55,424 nt of DNA from Cyanobacterium stanieri LEGE 03274 (GTDB lineage: Bacteria > Cyanobacteriota > Cyanobacteriia > Cyanobacteriales > Cyanobacteriaceae), in assembly GCF_015207825.1 (NCBI RefSeq), contig NZ_JADEWC010000024.1:1-55424 (forward strand), read 5' to 3'. Below are positions 6,227 to 16,211 of the stretch, piece by piece. Numbering within the stretch: the first letter of the stretch is position 1; every line of letters begins with the position of its first letter. The notes beneath the pieces are model-generated. The model saw only the letters and a list, made by a program, of their open reading frames with translations. It ran no database searches and was not told where the DNA came from. The position numbers and the translations under genes are program-made.

Positions 6227-8470
6227 ATGACAAATAAATCAAATTCATTGACTACATTAACTCTCGGATACCCTCGCATTGGCGAAAAAAGAGAAGTAAA
6301 AAAAGCCTTAGAATCCTATTGGGCAAAGAAAATTAGTTCTGATGAACTATATACCACCATTGAAGACATTGAAAAATCGAATTGGCAAAAACAAATAGAT
6401 GCGGGGATTGATTTAATTGCCGTGGGGGATATGAGTTTATATGATCATATCTTAGACTGGACTGTTTATTTGGGTTTAATTCCTTCTCGTTTTAAGTCTT
6501 TTACTGGTTTACAACAATATTTTGCCATGGCCCGGGGCGCTGATGGTATTCCGGCCTTAGAAATGACAAAATGGTTTGACACTAACTATCATTACCTTGT
6601 CCCTGAAATTGAGGCAGATTGTCAACCCTGTAATAATTTTCAAGGGTTTTTAAATCAAGTAAAACGAGGGCAAAATATTTTAGTAAAAAGTGCTAACCCT
6701 ATTATTATTAGCCCTGTAACCCTCGTTGCCCTTAGTAGATATGAGGGTAGTTTGAGAGAAAATGTAGAGAAATTATTGCCTTTATATCAATCTTTATTGG
6801 AGGAGTTAAAGGGTTATGGCATCACAGAAATACAAATTCATGAGCCTATTTTAGTTACCGATGAAACCGCAGAGGTAAAAGAAGCGACTATCAAAACCTA
6901 TGAAATTTTTAACCAAGTGGGTTTAGCCATTAATTTAGTGACTTATTTTGAGGATTTGGGTAATAACTATGGTTGGGTAATTAATTTACCCGTTGAAGCC
7001 ATCAGTCTCGATTTCACGAGGGGTAATAATTTAGATTTACTGCAAAAGTATGGATTTCCCAGCGATAAACGTTTGGGGGTAGGTATTGTTGATGCGCGTA
7101 ATGTGTGGCAGGTTAATTATGCACAGGTGCAGGATGTTTTAGAAACGGTTAAAACTGTTACTACTAATATCAGTATTCAACCTTCGGCTTCCTTGCAGTT
7201 TGTGCCTTTGGATGTGGAAAGGGAGGTTAATTTACCAGCGCACCTTAGAAATATCCTTAGTTTTGCCCAACAAAAATTAATTGAGCTAAAAATGCTTTCA
7301 ACGGAAGGAAATGGGCAATTTTGGCAAGAAAAGAATGACAAATGGCAATCATTTAAGGCTTTAGCCCCCCATCGCCCTGGGGTGCAAGAAAAGGTTAAGG
7401 GTTTAACGGTGGAAGATTTCCAGCGCACTTTATCCTATGAAGAAAGAATTAAGCAACAAATAAAGTTACCAATTTTCCCCACCACCACCATCGGCTCGTT
7501 TCCTCAAACCAAGAAGCTGAGAAGGTTACGACTAAATTATAAAAAAGGAGAATTAAGTTTACAAGAATATCAAGAAGCCATTGACAAGGAAATCGCTGAA
7601 TGTATTAAATTACAAGAAGATATTGGCTTAGATGTGTTAGTTCATGGGGAATTTGAGCGCACCGACATGGTAGAATTCTTTGGACAACGGTTGTCTGGTT
7701 TTGCTTTCACCGACTCGGGTTGGGTACAAAGTTACGGTAGTCGTTATGTGCGCCCCCCCATTATTTTTGGGGATGTGGAAAGAAACGAACCCATGACCAT
7801 CAGGGAGTTTAAAATCGCTCAAGCCCTTACGGATAAACCTGTTAAGGGGATGTTAACTGGCCCTGTTACCATGTTAAATTGGTCATTTCCCCGCGCTGAT
7901 ATTTCCCGTAAACATCAAGCCTTCCAAATTGCTTTGGCACTTCAAGCAGAGGTGGCTGATTTACAAGAGGCTGGGGCGTTAATCATTCAAATGGATGAAC
8001 CTGCCTTCAGGGAAGGATTACCCCTAAAAACCGCTCTCTGGGCTGATTATCTCACATGGGCAGTGGATGCTTTTCGGTTAGCCAGTGCGATCGCCCTTCC
8101 TGTAACACAGATACATACTCATATGTGCTATTCTGAATTTGGAGATATTATCAAAGACATCGAAAAAATGGATGCTGACGTTATCTCTATCGAAAATAGC
8201 CGTAGCAATAATCGCACCCTCGAGGAAGTAACCACCGCAGGATATAACCACCAAATCGGCAATGGAGTATATGATATTCATAGCCCCGTAGTGCCTTCGA
8301 TTCAACAAATGGTAAAACAATTAGAAGAAGGAATTAAAAATCTACCCTTACAACAAATTTGGGTAAATCCCGATTGTGGCTTAAAAACCCGTCATTGGAA
8401 TGAAGTTATTCCCGCCCTAACCAATATGGTAGAAGCCACTAAAATTATTCGTCAACAAGCCGAAAAATAA
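6227..8470 (+). CDS. metE: Cobalamin-independent methionine synthase MetE
   Basis: MetE transfers a methyl group from 5-methyltetrahydropteroyltriglutamate to homocysteine, the last step of methionine synthesis. The 747-residue protein has both beta-barrel halves. The N-terminal half begins LGYPRIGEKREVKK, which binds folate. The C-terminal half carries the zinc ligands H632 and C634 (THMC), E656 (SIENSRS) and C717 (NPDCGLKTR). No strong Shine-Dalgarno sequence precedes the ATG. The upstream cobalamin riboswitch says the gene is turned down when cobalamin is plentiful. That in turn suggests the genome also has cobalamin-dependent MetH; this is inference, as metH is not in the window. Confidence 0.97.
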   Translation: MTNKSNSLTTLTLGYPRIGEKREVKKALESYWAKKISSDELYTTIEDIEKSNWQKQIDAGIDLIAVGDMSLYDHILDWTVYLGLIPSRFKSFTGLQQYFAMARGADGIPALEMTKWFDTNYHYLVPEIEADCQPCNNFQGFLNQVKRGQNILVKSANPIIISPVTLVALSRYEGSLRENVEKLLPLYQSLLEELKGYGITEIQIHEPILVTDETAEVKEATIKTYEIFNQVGLAINLVTYFEDLGNNYGWVINLPVEAISLDFTRGNNLDLLQKYGFPSDKRLGVGIVDARNVWQVNYAQVQDVLETVKTVTTNISIQPSASLQFVPLDVEREVNLPAHLRNILSFAQQKLIELKMLSTEGNGQFWQEKNDKWQSFKALAPHRPGVQEKVKGLTVEDFQRTLSYEERIKQQIKLPIFPTTTIGSFPQTKKLRRLRLNYKKGELSLQEYQEAIDKEIAECIKLQEDIGLDVLVHGEFERTDMVEFFGQRLSGFAFTDSGWVQSYGSRYVRPPIIFGDVERNEPMTIREFKIAQALTDKPVKGMLTGPVTMLNWSFPRADISRKHQAFQIALALQAEVADLQEAGALIIQMDEPAFREGLPLKTALWADYLTWAVDAFRLASAIALPVTQIHTHMCYSEFGDIIKDIEKMDADVISIENSRSNNRTLEEVTTAGYNHQIGNGVYDIHSPVVPSIQQMVKQLEEGIKNLPLQQIWVNPDCGLKTRHWNEVIPALTNMVEATKIIRQQAEK

Positions 8471-8507
8471 AAGAGTTATGGGGAGTATGGGGGATAATAG
8501 TTTAATT

Positions 8508-8640
8508 TTAGTTCAATTTATTGAACGAACTACCATTAGCCGTGTAATTTATTACACGGTGGGGCAACTGCTGAAATACAATCTATCTATAAGGAATTTT
8601 CCGAACTTGATATAATTCATTACACGGTGGGGCAACTGCG
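8508..8640 (+). repeat. MITE-like repeat, copy C (3' of metE)
   Basis: The copy starts 38 bp after the metE stop. It has TTCAATTTATTGAA, then the hairpin CCGTGTAAT/ATTACACGG and the GGTGGGGCAACTGC block, which recurs at the end of the copy. It aligns with copy B over about 117 bp and lacks the GGATTTGGTAT end. Confidence 0.7.
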
Positions 8641-8691
8641 AGGATACTTGATATTATGAGGCCATGGGGGTATAAACTTTACCCCTTCACC

Positions 8692-9873
8692 TTAACTTTG
8701 AGATAGACGTTTAACCTCTTGCCCCCCCAACAAAGACTCCGCTTCCGCCAGAAGACGGGGAATTTGCTCACCATAGGGGCTTTTTTGTAAACAAGAAGTT
8801 AAATCCAAGCCCTGTAACTTATCAGCCTTTTGCCCGGGAAACCAATGCCCCCCATTACCCAAAAGGTTATAACGCATTTTGCCATATTCCACCATGTCAT
8901 AAGCAAGGGCGAGATTACGTAACCATAAAATGGTAGATATATTAATATTTCCGGGGGTTTCCTTATAACTAGGCAAACCTCGGCGCCATGTCTTTAACCA
9001 TTTTTCCCCTAAAACTTTCTTAGCCTCATTTTCCAATCTTTCAATGATAGGAGGTAATAAAACATTAGCCTTTTCTAATAATGGTAAAGTGTTGAGATGC
9101 TCATCAAAATCCTCTGGTTTTGCCGCCCCTAAACTAAGGGTATGCACTGGGGCATGGGATAAACAAAATAAATTATTAAATACCATGGGGCTAAGGGGTT
9201 GACATAATTCCCTTAACTTTGGAGAAGGTTGATATAATAAACCACCCTTATTAGAAGGGCTGATAATAAATACCCCCATATCTAGTTTATTAGCTTCTGC
9301 AATGGCTGCCCAATTTTCTTGATTAATCCAATACCAGTGTAAATTTACATAGTCAAACTGGTTGGTTTTAATGGTATCTATGATTAAATGGGTGTCGCCA
9401 TGGGTAGAAAATCCAACATATTTGACTTTTCCTTCTGCCTGTAGTTTACGCACCTCATCAAGACAACCCCCTTTTTTTATGGTCATTTCCAGTAATTCGG
9501 GGGTATTAATACCATGGATGCCCAATAAATCCACATAGTCTAGTTGTAGATATGCTAAGGATTTATCAAAAGTTTCCCTAAATTTACGACTATCACTTTG
9601 GGGAGATACCTTGGTTTGAATGATTAAATCTTCTCTGGGAAATTGGGGTAAAATACGCCCTAACTGCATTTCTGATGTGCCATAACCCCTTGCGGTTTCG
9701 ATGTGATTAATACCAAGCTCAATACTACGTTTGATAACGGCTTCTAAGTTATCTTGATTGTCTTGGGGTATATCTTTTTGGGGTACATCTTGCCATTTAT
9801 ATTGGTAGCGCATTCCTCCACAGGAAAATACGGGCATTTGTAATTCTGTTCTACCAAATCTACGATACAGCAT
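8692..9873 (-). CDS. Aldo/keto reductase family oxidoreductase
   Basis: This is a 393-residue NADPH-dependent TIM-barrel reductase. The catalytic tetrad is visible: D/E in the HIETARGYG segment with its Tyr, Lys in QTKVSP, and His in LLGIHGIN. The barrel covers roughly residues 1-275. A C-terminal extension of about 110 residues is typical of the larger prokaryotic AKRs of unknown substrate; it has no CxxC ferredoxin motif. It is read from ATG 9873, with holA 72 bp upstream on the same strand, so the two may be co-transcribed. The substrate cannot be read from the sequence. Confidence 0.88.
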   Translation of the reverse strand: MLYRRFGRTELQMPVFSCGGMRYQYKWQDVPQKDIPQDNQDNLEAVIKRSIELGINHIETARGYGTSEMQLGRILPQFPREDLIIQTKVSPQSDSRKFRETFDKSLAYLQLDYVDLLGIHGINTPELLEMTIKKGGCLDEVRKLQAEGKVKYVGFSTHGDTHLIIDTIKTNQFDYVNLHWYWINQENWAAIAEANKLDMGVFIISPSNKGGLLYQPSPKLRELCQPLSPMVFNNLFCLSHAPVHTLSLGAAKPEDFDEHLNTLPLLEKANVLLPPIIERLENEAKKVLGEKWLKTWRRGLPSYKETPGNINISTILWLRNLALAYDMVEYGKMRYNLLGNGGHWFPGQKADKLQGLDLTSCLQKSPYGEQIPRLLAEAESLLGGQEVKRLSQS

Positions 9874-9945
9874 AGAGAAAAGCTAAGTTAATGGTTAATT
9901 TTCTTAACATAACTTTACCATATTTGTTTGGGGGGCTGGTTTTGC

Positions 9946-10920
9946 TTATAAATTGGTTAATTGAATGATGGCTTTTTGTAGGGCATTGAGGGGGATTTCT
10001 CCTCTTTTTAAACTTAATTCTAGGTTGAGGAGAATGGGTAAGGTTGATTGTAGTTTCTGGGCGCTGATGTGACTGACTTCTTTTTTGAGGAAATAGATTC
10101 TTTTGGGATTGCCAACATCGGCTTGGGTAGCGATTTTTTTTTCGTCTTTTTCCCCTGATTCGATGATGGTTTTTACCATAGCCCAAGTGCGAAATTGTCC
10201 TACTAGGGTAGCAACTATTCGGAGGGCTGGTTCATTTAAATTAATTAATTCTTGGGCCAGTTGCAGGGCTTTCCCTGTGTCTTGTTTTAGAATTGCTTGG
10301 GCTAGTTGGAGGCTGTTTTGGTTACTGACGTTAACTAGGGCGTTAACGGTTTCTTGGGAGATGGGTTGGGGGTTGTCTCCTTGGTAGAGGGCGAGTTTGT
10401 CTAATTCTTGCCATAGTAAGCGACTGTCGTTACCGACACAGGTGGCAAGGGTTTGGATGGCGGGGGGAGTTAGTTTAATATTTTTTTCTTGGGCTGTTTC
10501 TTCTACTCTTTTGATTAAAATATCGGTTTGCCAGATGGGGATAAGGGAAAATTCTTTGATTTGGGTATATTGATTGATTAATTTGGTGCTTTTGATTCGG
10601 GCATCGGGTTTTTTTCGACTGGTGAATAGAAGATGACTGGTTTCTGGGATTTGTTGTAGGGTGTTTTTGAGGATTGATAGTAATTCTTCGCTACAGGTTT
10701 GACATATGGTTGTATTATTTAACCATACAAGGCGATCGCCATTACCGAAGGGAGGAGTCATAACTTCCATCAAGGCTTGTTTGATGTTATCTTCTTTATC
10801 ACCGTTAATTTTTTCATAGTTAAACTGTACCCAATTTGAGTCTATTTTATCTTCTTTTATAAGGGCGATCGCCCGATTCATGGCAAAATCATCTTCACCC
10901 CAATAATAATAAATTGGCAT
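9946..10920 (-). CDS. holA: DNA polymerase III delta subunit
   Basis: HolA is the clamp-loader subunit that opens the sliding clamp. The 324-residue protein starts MPIYYYWGEDDF, typical of the family. It has the AAA+-like N-terminal domain without a functional Walker A motif (about 1-140), a middle helical lid, and the C-terminal collar domain (about 215-324, LAQAILKQDTGKALQLAQEL onwards). It is divergent from proB, with 156 bp between the starts. Confidence 0.93.
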   Translation of the reverse strand: MPIYYYWGEDDFAMNRAIALIKEDKIDSNWVQFNYEKINGDKEDNIKQALMEVMTPPFGNGDRLVWLNNTTICQTCSEELLSILKNTLQQIPETSHLLFTSRKKPDARIKSTKLINQYTQIKEFSLIPIWQTDILIKRVEETAQEKNIKLTPPAIQTLATCVGNDSRLLWQELDKLALYQGDNPQPISQETVNALVNVSNQNSLQLAQAILKQDTGKALQLAQELINLNEPALRIVATLVGQFRTWAMVKTIIESGEKDEKKIATQADVGNPKRIYFLKKEVSHISAQKLQSTLPILLNLELSLKRGEIPLNALQKAIIQLTNL

Positions 10921-11076
10921 GGCTAAAATTGACAGATAAGGTAAATCAAAACTTTATCATTAAACGAATGATTTTCCATAACAATGATAAATCGGACAAT
11001 AACATAGTCGATAATTCGTGTAGGATTATGGTGTAGTTACTAATGCCTAACTTTAGCATCCAACTTCGGTTATTTA

Positions 11077-12186
11077 ATGAGTCAAACCATCGTTATTAAA
11101 ATTGGTACTTCTAGTTTAACAATTCCGGAAACGGGAAGCCTTGCCCTATCCACCATTGCTACCCTCGTCGAAACCCTCACCAATCTAAGACAAAAGGGTT
11201 ATAACATCATTTTAGTTTCCTCAGGCGCAGTGGGGGTTGGTTGCGGTAGATTAGGCATCTCTAAACGCCCCCAAAATTTAAATCAAAAACAAGCTATTGC
11301 AGCGGTGGGGCAAGGGCGCTTAATCCGTATCTATGATGATTTATTTAATAATTTAGGGCAGCCCATCGCCCAAATTTTGCTTACCCGTCATGATTTTAAG
11401 GAAAGAAGTAGTTACGTCAATGCTAGTAACACTTTTCGGGCTTTATTGGATTTGGGAGTAATCCCCGTGGTAAATGAAAATGATACCGTGGCAACCGATG
11501 AGTTAAAATTCGGTGATAATGATACCCTCTCGGCTTTAGTGGCTAGTTTAGTGGATGCTGATTGGTTGTTTTTATTGACCGATGTTGATAAACTATATTC
11601 TGCTGACCCTCGTTTAGTGCCTTCTGCTACTCCCATTGATTTGGTGGCAAGGCATGAGTTATCTAATTTAGATATTGATGTGGGTGATAGTGGCACCAAT
11701 TGGGGCACAGGGGGCATGGTTACTAAAATTACCGCCGCTCGTATCGCTACAGGGGCAGGGGTGACAACGGTTATCACCAATGGTAAGAATCCTACTAATA
11801 TCCTTGATATTTTAGCAGGAAGGGCGATCGGTACTCGTTTTGAACCTCAACCACGTCCAGAAAATGCCCGTAAGCGTTGGATTATTAATGGTTTAGTTTC
11901 TAAGGGCAAAATATATCTTGACAATGGGGCAACTAAGGCTATTTGTGAGCAAGGAAAATCCCTTTTATCCGCAGGAATTTTAGCCATTGAGGGTGATTTT
12001 AATAGTGCTGATGCAGTGGATTTATATGCCCCTGATAATTTGCCTGTGGCACGGGGTATCGTTAATTATAGTAGTAATGAATTACAGCTAATTAAGGGTA
12101 AAAAGTCTCAAAAAATTTATGAAATACTTGGTTATGAGGGAGCACAGACAGTTATCCATCGAGATAATTTAGTCGTTATTGATTAA
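11077..12186 (+). CDS. proB: Glutamate 5-kinase (proline biosynthesis)
   Basis: ProB phosphorylates glutamate to gamma-glutamyl phosphate, the first committed step of proline synthesis. The amino-acid-kinase domain (about 1-255) has [10 protein letters not shown] at the start, [17 protein letters not shown] and [13 protein letters not shown] domain (about 275-355) follows. The 369-residue length matches the family. The usual partner proA is not adjacent. Proline feedback control is known for the family. The next gene starts 49 bp downstream on the same strand. Confidence 0.96.
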   Translation: MSQTIVIKIGTSSLTIPETGSLALSTIATLVETLTNLRQKGYNIILVSSGAVGVGCGRLGISKRPQNLNQKQAIAAVGQGRLIRIYDDLFNNLGQPIAQILLTRHDFKERSSYVNASNTFRALLDLGVIPVVNENDTVATDELKFGDNDTLSALVASLVDADWLFLLTDVDKLYSADPRLVPSATPIDLVARHELSNLDIDVGDSGTNWGTGGMVTKITAARIATGAGVTTVITNGKNPTNILDILAGRAIGTRFEPQPRPENARKRWIINGLVSKGKIYLDNGATKAICEQGKSLLSAGILAIEGDFNSADAVDLYAPDNLPVARGIVNYSSNELQLIKGKKSQKIYEILGYEGAQTVIHRDNLVVID

Positions 12187-12234
12187 GATTTTTTGCGGAT
12201 TGATGTTGATAAAAGTTGGTGTTAAATACTGTTT

Positions 12235-13512
12235 ATGAAAAAGGTATTATTTATTAGTAATGGTCATGGGGAAGATTTAAATGGCAGTTTAATCGCTGAG
12301 GCTTTAAAAAAAATTGATCCTAATTTAATTATTGATACTTTTCCTATTGTGGGGCAGGGTAAAAGTTATCTTAATAAGGGTTTTAATGTGGTTGCACCTA
12401 TTTTAACTATGCCCTCTGGGGGAATGTTTTATCTCAATCCTCGTAATTTTGTCAAAGATTTATGGGCGGGTTTATTGGGATTAACTTTTAAACAAATTTT
12501 AACTTTATTTAAACTCAGAAAAAACTATGATATTTTTGTGGCAATTGGGGATATAGTACCTTTATTATTCTGTTTTTTAATTAGAAAAAAGTTTTTTATT
12601 TTTTTAGTTGCTTATTCTAGTTATTATGAAGGTAAATTGGGCTTACCTTTATTTAGTCGTTTTTTCTTAAATTCTTCTTTATGTTTAGGGGTTTTTACGA
12701 AGGATAATTTCACGGCTCAAGATTTACAAAAACAGGGTATTAAGAGGGTTAGTTGTTATGGTTATCCGATTATGGATGCGTTAAAAATTAACTCGAATAA
12801 GATGGGTTTTAATGTTCAAAGTCAAACTTTAAATGACGACTCAAACCCTTCTATGATAGCTCTTTTACCAGGTAGTAGAGTACCTGAAGCGGTGAATAAT
12901 TTACAATTACAAATTCAAGTTTGTGAAAGGTTAGTGCATCTTTCTTCAAAGCCATGGCGGTTTTGTGGGGCTTTGGTGACGGATATTATTTATAGTGATG
13001 TGGCGAAAATTGCCAAAGATTTGGGTTGGAATTTTTATTTTTCTAATGATTTTAAAAAAAGTAAAAAAAATAATTATATTTCCTTAAAAGAAAAGCCAGA
13101 AAAATTAATTTTAACTAAAAATATTAATGAGCAAAATGTTACTATTGAGTTATTTTATAATAGTTTTGCCGAGATTTTAATTAGCAGTGATTTGATTTTA
13201 GGAATGGCTGGAACTGCCATAGAACAAGGAGTTGGTTTAGGTAAACCCGTAGTACAAATTATTGGTGGAGGCCCTCAATTTACTTATCGTTTTGCCGAGG
13301 CTCAAATGCGTTATTTAGGGCTTAATATTCGTACGGTAACTGAGTTTCGGGATTTAGATTTGATGTTTAGTCAGGGGGCAAGGGAGATTATGGAAATTAT
13401 GGAAGATAGTCAGTATTTAGCTGATTGTCGGGAGAATGGATTGGAAAGAATTGGTTCTGCGGGGGCTTCAAGGGCGATCGCCCATAGTATAATCTCAACC
13501 ATTAGGGATTAA
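12235..13512 (+). CDS. Lipid-A-disaccharide synthase-related glycosyltransferase-like protein
   Basis: The 425-residue protein begins KKVLFISNGHGEDLNGSLIAEAL and has the C-terminal signature AGTAIEQGVGLGKPVVQI, both typical of a GT-B-fold family (TIGR03492) that cyanobacteria share and that resembles LpxB. The membrane-associating segment at about 85-150 is rich in Phe and Leu. Substrate and acceptor are not known; true LpxB is a separate gene in cyanobacteria. It lies 49 bp after proB, with no functional link evident. It converges on the ferredoxin gene. Confidence 0.85.
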   Translation: MKKVLFISNGHGEDLNGSLIAEALKKIDPNLIIDTFPIVGQGKSYLNKGFNVVAPILTMPSGGMFYLNPRNFVKDLWAGLLGLTFKQILTLFKLRKNYDIFVAIGDIVPLLFCFLIRKKFFIFLVAYSSYYEGKLGLPLFSRFFLNSSLCLGVFTKDNFTAQDLQKQGIKRVSCYGYPIMDALKINSNKMGFNVQSQTLNDDSNPSMIALLPGSRVPEAVNNLQLQIQVCERLVHLSSKPWRFCGALVTDIIYSDVAKIAKDLGWNFYFSNDFKKSKKNNYISLKEKPEKLILTKNINEQNVTIELFYNSFAEILISSDLILGMAGTAIEQGVGLGKPVVQIIGGGPQFTYRFAEAQMRYLGLNIRTVTEFRDLDLMFSQGAREIMEIMEDSQYLADCRENGLERIGSAGASRAIAHSIISTIRD

Positions 13513-13563
13513 ATTAATACCAAATTTGTTCCATAGCCCATTTAATCACCGAGCGCACCTTAA

Positions 13564-13974
13564 CTATTTCCTTTTCTTGTCCTTTTTAGGATAAAAAACC
13601 TGAGGATAACCAAGGGGGCGTACCTCCTGATACTTTCTTTCCTCCTCCTTCTGCCGCACTTGGGTATAATCTAACCAATGAATACAATCCACAGGGCAAG
13701 TGTCCATAGCCTCTTGAATAATATCCTCCTCATCTCCATTTTGGTTATACACCCTAGAGCGCCCAAAATTATCCTCAATATAAAAAGTATTAGGGGCAAC
13801 ATGAACGCAATTTTTACAACCAATACAAGTCACCTCATCCACATAAACCCCCCTTTGACGAACACTCCCCCCCAACTCAGGTTCAAAACCAGTCCTTTCA
13901 GGGTTATCACGCCAAACCCCTCCCAATTCAGGCTCAAAGCCACTGGTTTCGGGAATATTTTGTTCATCAAACAT
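13564..13974 (-). CDS. 4Fe-4S ferredoxin with duplicated N-terminal motif
   Basis: I start at ATG 13974 (136 aa), where GAGG lies about nine bases upstream. The frame is open further up to 14064, but that stretch looks untranslated. The cluster ligands are CIGCKNC near residue 53 and CPVDC near residue 95, a single 4Fe-4S type as in cyanobacterial ferredoxins of the Fer/DnaJ-associated class. The N-terminus carries the motif GFEPELGG twice, separated by ten or so residues, and the C-terminus is Lys-rich. It is the last gene of a cluster with ycf35 and the DUF2997 gene, so it may donate electrons in whatever process those serve. Confidence 0.85.
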   Translation of the reverse strand: MFDEQNIPETSGFEPELGGVWRDNPERTGFEPELGGSVRQRGVYVDEVTCIGCKNCVHVAPNTFYIEDNFGRSRVYNQNGDEEDIIQEAMDTCPVDCIHWLDYTQVRQKEEERKYQEVRPLGYPQVFYPKKDKKRK

Positions 13975-14074
13975 AACAAACCTCATCAAAAATAACAGCA
14001 ACCCATCACCAAAACCCCACCCAATCAAAAACAGTGGGTAACAATAATCATTACCCACCCACAAAACGAAAAAA

Positions 14075-14458
14075 CTAACTCCAACGCTGTACCACTAAAC
14101 GGATAGAGCCATCCTCATTCTTTTGTTGCTCAGTCACAGCAAACCCCTGTTGGCTAGACTCCGTCAAAACAGTATGTAAAGCATAATTCTGAGTTACACG
14201 CTGTAAAAACCCATCAACAGTCCAAGGCTGTTGCCAGTATTGTAAATCAGCCACTAACTCATAATGTTGACCATTCCAGCTAAAACCAATATCATAATTG
14301 TTTTCCTGTGCAATGACCAAATCAGCCTTACTGGTTTGCCCCTGATAACCACGAACCTCAGAAGGGCCCTCCTTCCAATCAATTTTGAGGTCATTTAAGG
14401 CAGATTTGAGAGAAGTTAGATTGCGAATTTGCGTCTTGATGCTACTAAAATGTGACAT
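14075..14458 (-). CDS. ycf35: Ycf35 / DUF1257 family protein
   Basis: The 127-residue protein (MSHFSSIKTQIRNLTSLKSA...) matches the Ycf35/DUF1257 family, found in all cyanobacteria and in some algal plastid genomes. Its role is unknown. It has no membrane segment or metal motif. It sits between the DUF2997 gene (57 bp upstream) and the 4Fe-4S ferredoxin (100 bp downstream). This arrangement recurs in cyanobacteria and points to a shared, probably redox-related job. Confidence 0.9.
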   Translation of the reverse strand: MSHFSSIKTQIRNLTSLKSALNDLKIDWKEGPSEVRGYQGQTSKADLVIAQENNYDIGFSWNGQHYELVADLQYWQQPWTVDGFLQRVTQNYALHTVLTESSQQGFAVTEQQKNEDGSIRLVVQRWS

Positions 14459-14515
14459 AAATTTATCTTGATAGAGTAAACAAAAATTGGAAAAATGAGA
14501 TTTATATATAAAAGT

Positions 14516-14719
14516 TTACCAATTCTGATTCTGAATTTGATTTTCAGATTCGATTTTTTGTTGGTAATAATCCGATGTTTTTTGGCTAGAAATGACAACG
14601 CCCAACTGTTCTTCGATCGCCCTAGTCACCTCCTCACAAGACTTCCCCACAATACCAGTAACCCTTTCTTTTACCCTACCATCAGGATAAATAATAAATT
14701 CTAAAGTTTCCATTGCCAT
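14516..14719 (-). CDS. DUF2997 family small protein
   Basis: The 67-residue protein (METLEFIIYPDGRVKERVTG...) matches DUF2997, a small cyanobacterial/plastid family that accompanies ycf35. A GAGGG motif precedes the first ATG by nine bases; a second in-frame ATG two codons on would serve equally well. The C-terminus is Gln/Asn-rich. It is the first gene of the minus-strand cluster DUF2997-ycf35-ferredoxin. Function unknown. Confidence 0.85.
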   Translation of the reverse strand: MAMETLEFIIYPDGRVKERVTGIVGKSCEEVTRAIEEQLGVVISSQKTSDYYQQKIESENQIQNQNW

Positions 14720-14893
14720 GGATATTTACCCTCACTATATAAAAAAATTCTCAGAAATTGTACAAAAATTACAATTACCCTCCATTAACATGATAGACAA
14801 ATTGAAGATTATTGCATTATGCAAAATAAATAAAAATCTGGGGAAAAATAAAATTAAAATAAAAAAAGAATATCATTGAACAATGATTGCACC

Positions 14894-16114
14894 ATGAAAA
14901 TCGCCCCAAAACCCGACAACGAACAAGAGCGTATCAATGCCCTTCTTGCCTACGATATTTTAGACACCGAATTCGAGCAAGTTTATGACGAACTCACCGA
15001 ATTAGCCTCCTCCATCTGTCAAACCCCCATCGCCCTTATTAGCCTCATCGATGAAAATAGACAGTGGTTTAAATCGAGGGTAGGATTAGAAGCCAGGGAA
15101 ACTAATCGCGATATTGCTTTCTGTAGCCATGCCATTTTAAAACAAGAAGAAGTTTTAATCGTTGAAGATGCTACCAAAGATGAACGTTTCGCCGATAACC
15201 CCTTAGTCTTAAAAAATCCCTCCATTCGTTTCTATGCAGGAGCGCCCCTTATCACCCCCAATGGTTTCGCCCTAGGTACATTATGCGCCATCGACACCAA
15301 ACCCAAAACCTTAACCGCCGCCCAAGAAAAAGCCCTCAAAATCTTAGCAAAACAAGTCATTAGCCAATTAGAACTTCGGCTATCATTTAAAAAACTACAA
15401 ACTTACTCCACAGAATTAAGACAAATTAACGCAGGAAAAGACCGTTTTTTCTCCATCATTGCCCATGACTTAAAATCCCCCTTTAATGCCATGCTTGGGT
15501 TTGCCGAAATTCTCCATAAAGACGTTGATAATTTAGACGACGAACAAATAAAAGAAATCAGCTCAGACATATATAGTACAGGTAAATCTACCCTAAAACT
15601 ATTAGATAACCTTTTACAATGGTCTATGCTAGAAACAGGCAATTTATCTTGGCGCCCTAAAAGACTTAATCTTCGTGAAGTAGTAGAAGAAGTTTTAGAG
15701 TTACTTTCTGGCACAGCCTTTCACAAAAAAATTATTTTAGTCAATGAAGTTAGCCCCGATATTAATATTTACGGCGATTTAATTATGCTCGAGTCAGTGA
15801 TTCAAAATTTAGTGAATAACGCTATCAAATTTAGCCACATGGGGGAAAAAATTACTATTACCTGTGAGTTAGAAAATAATAACCTAGTTAGGGTGATAGT
15901 AGCTGATTCAGGGGTTGGTATGACTCAAGAGCAAATGAATCGTTTATTTGAAATAGAATATACCGCCACTAAATTAGGTACGGAAGGGGAAAAAGGTACA
16001 GGGTTAGGATTACTGTTATGTAAAGAATTTGTCCATCGCAACGGTGGCTCTTTTAGGGTTGAATCAGACTTACATCAAGGTTCTCGCTTTAGTTTTACCA
16101 TTCCTCGAATTTAA
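14894..16114 (+). CDS. GAF-domain sensor histidine kinase
   Basis: The order is GAF (about 20-165), a short helical linker, HisKA with H191 in IIAHDLKSPF, and HATPase_c with N-box NLVNNAIKF, DSGVGM and GTGLGL. I choose ATG 14894 (406 aa); a TTG six codons upstream is the alternative. There is no membrane segment, so it is a soluble kinase. The GAF domain has the free-standing type seen in kinases of the pattern 'DE..R...L..Y.ILDT' and lacks an obvious bilin-binding cysteine context. No response regulator is adjacent, so the partner is unknown. Confidence 0.9.
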   Translation: MKIAPKPDNEQERINALLAYDILDTEFEQVYDELTELASSICQTPIALISLIDENRQWFKSRVGLEARETNRDIAFCSHAILKQEEVLIVEDATKDERFADNPLVLKNPSIRFYAGAPLITPNGFALGTLCAIDTKPKTLTAAQEKALKILAKQVISQLELRLSFKKLQTYSTELRQINAGKDRFFSIIAHDLKSPFNAMLGFAEILHKDVDNLDDEQIKEISSDIYSTGKSTLKLLDNLLQWSMLETGNLSWRPKRLNLREVVEEVLELLSGTAFHKKIILVNEVSPDINIYGDLIMLESVIQNLVNNAIKFSHMGEKITITCELENNNLVRVIVADSGVGMTQEQMNRLFEIEYTATKLGTEGEKGTGLGLLLCKEFVHRNGGSFRVESDLHQGSRFSFTIPRI

Positions 16115-16211
16115 CCTTTTTTGTATTATACGAAGTTTTGTAATGTAATATATATCCTATCTGGAAAATAAATTAAGTTTATTACTAAAGCTAGAAAAGA
16201 GTGATAATTTT

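Noticed and set aside
13975-14064. Upstream extension of the ferredoxin frame
   Set aside because: The extra residues are hydrophobic without similarity, and the better ribosome site serves ATG 13974.
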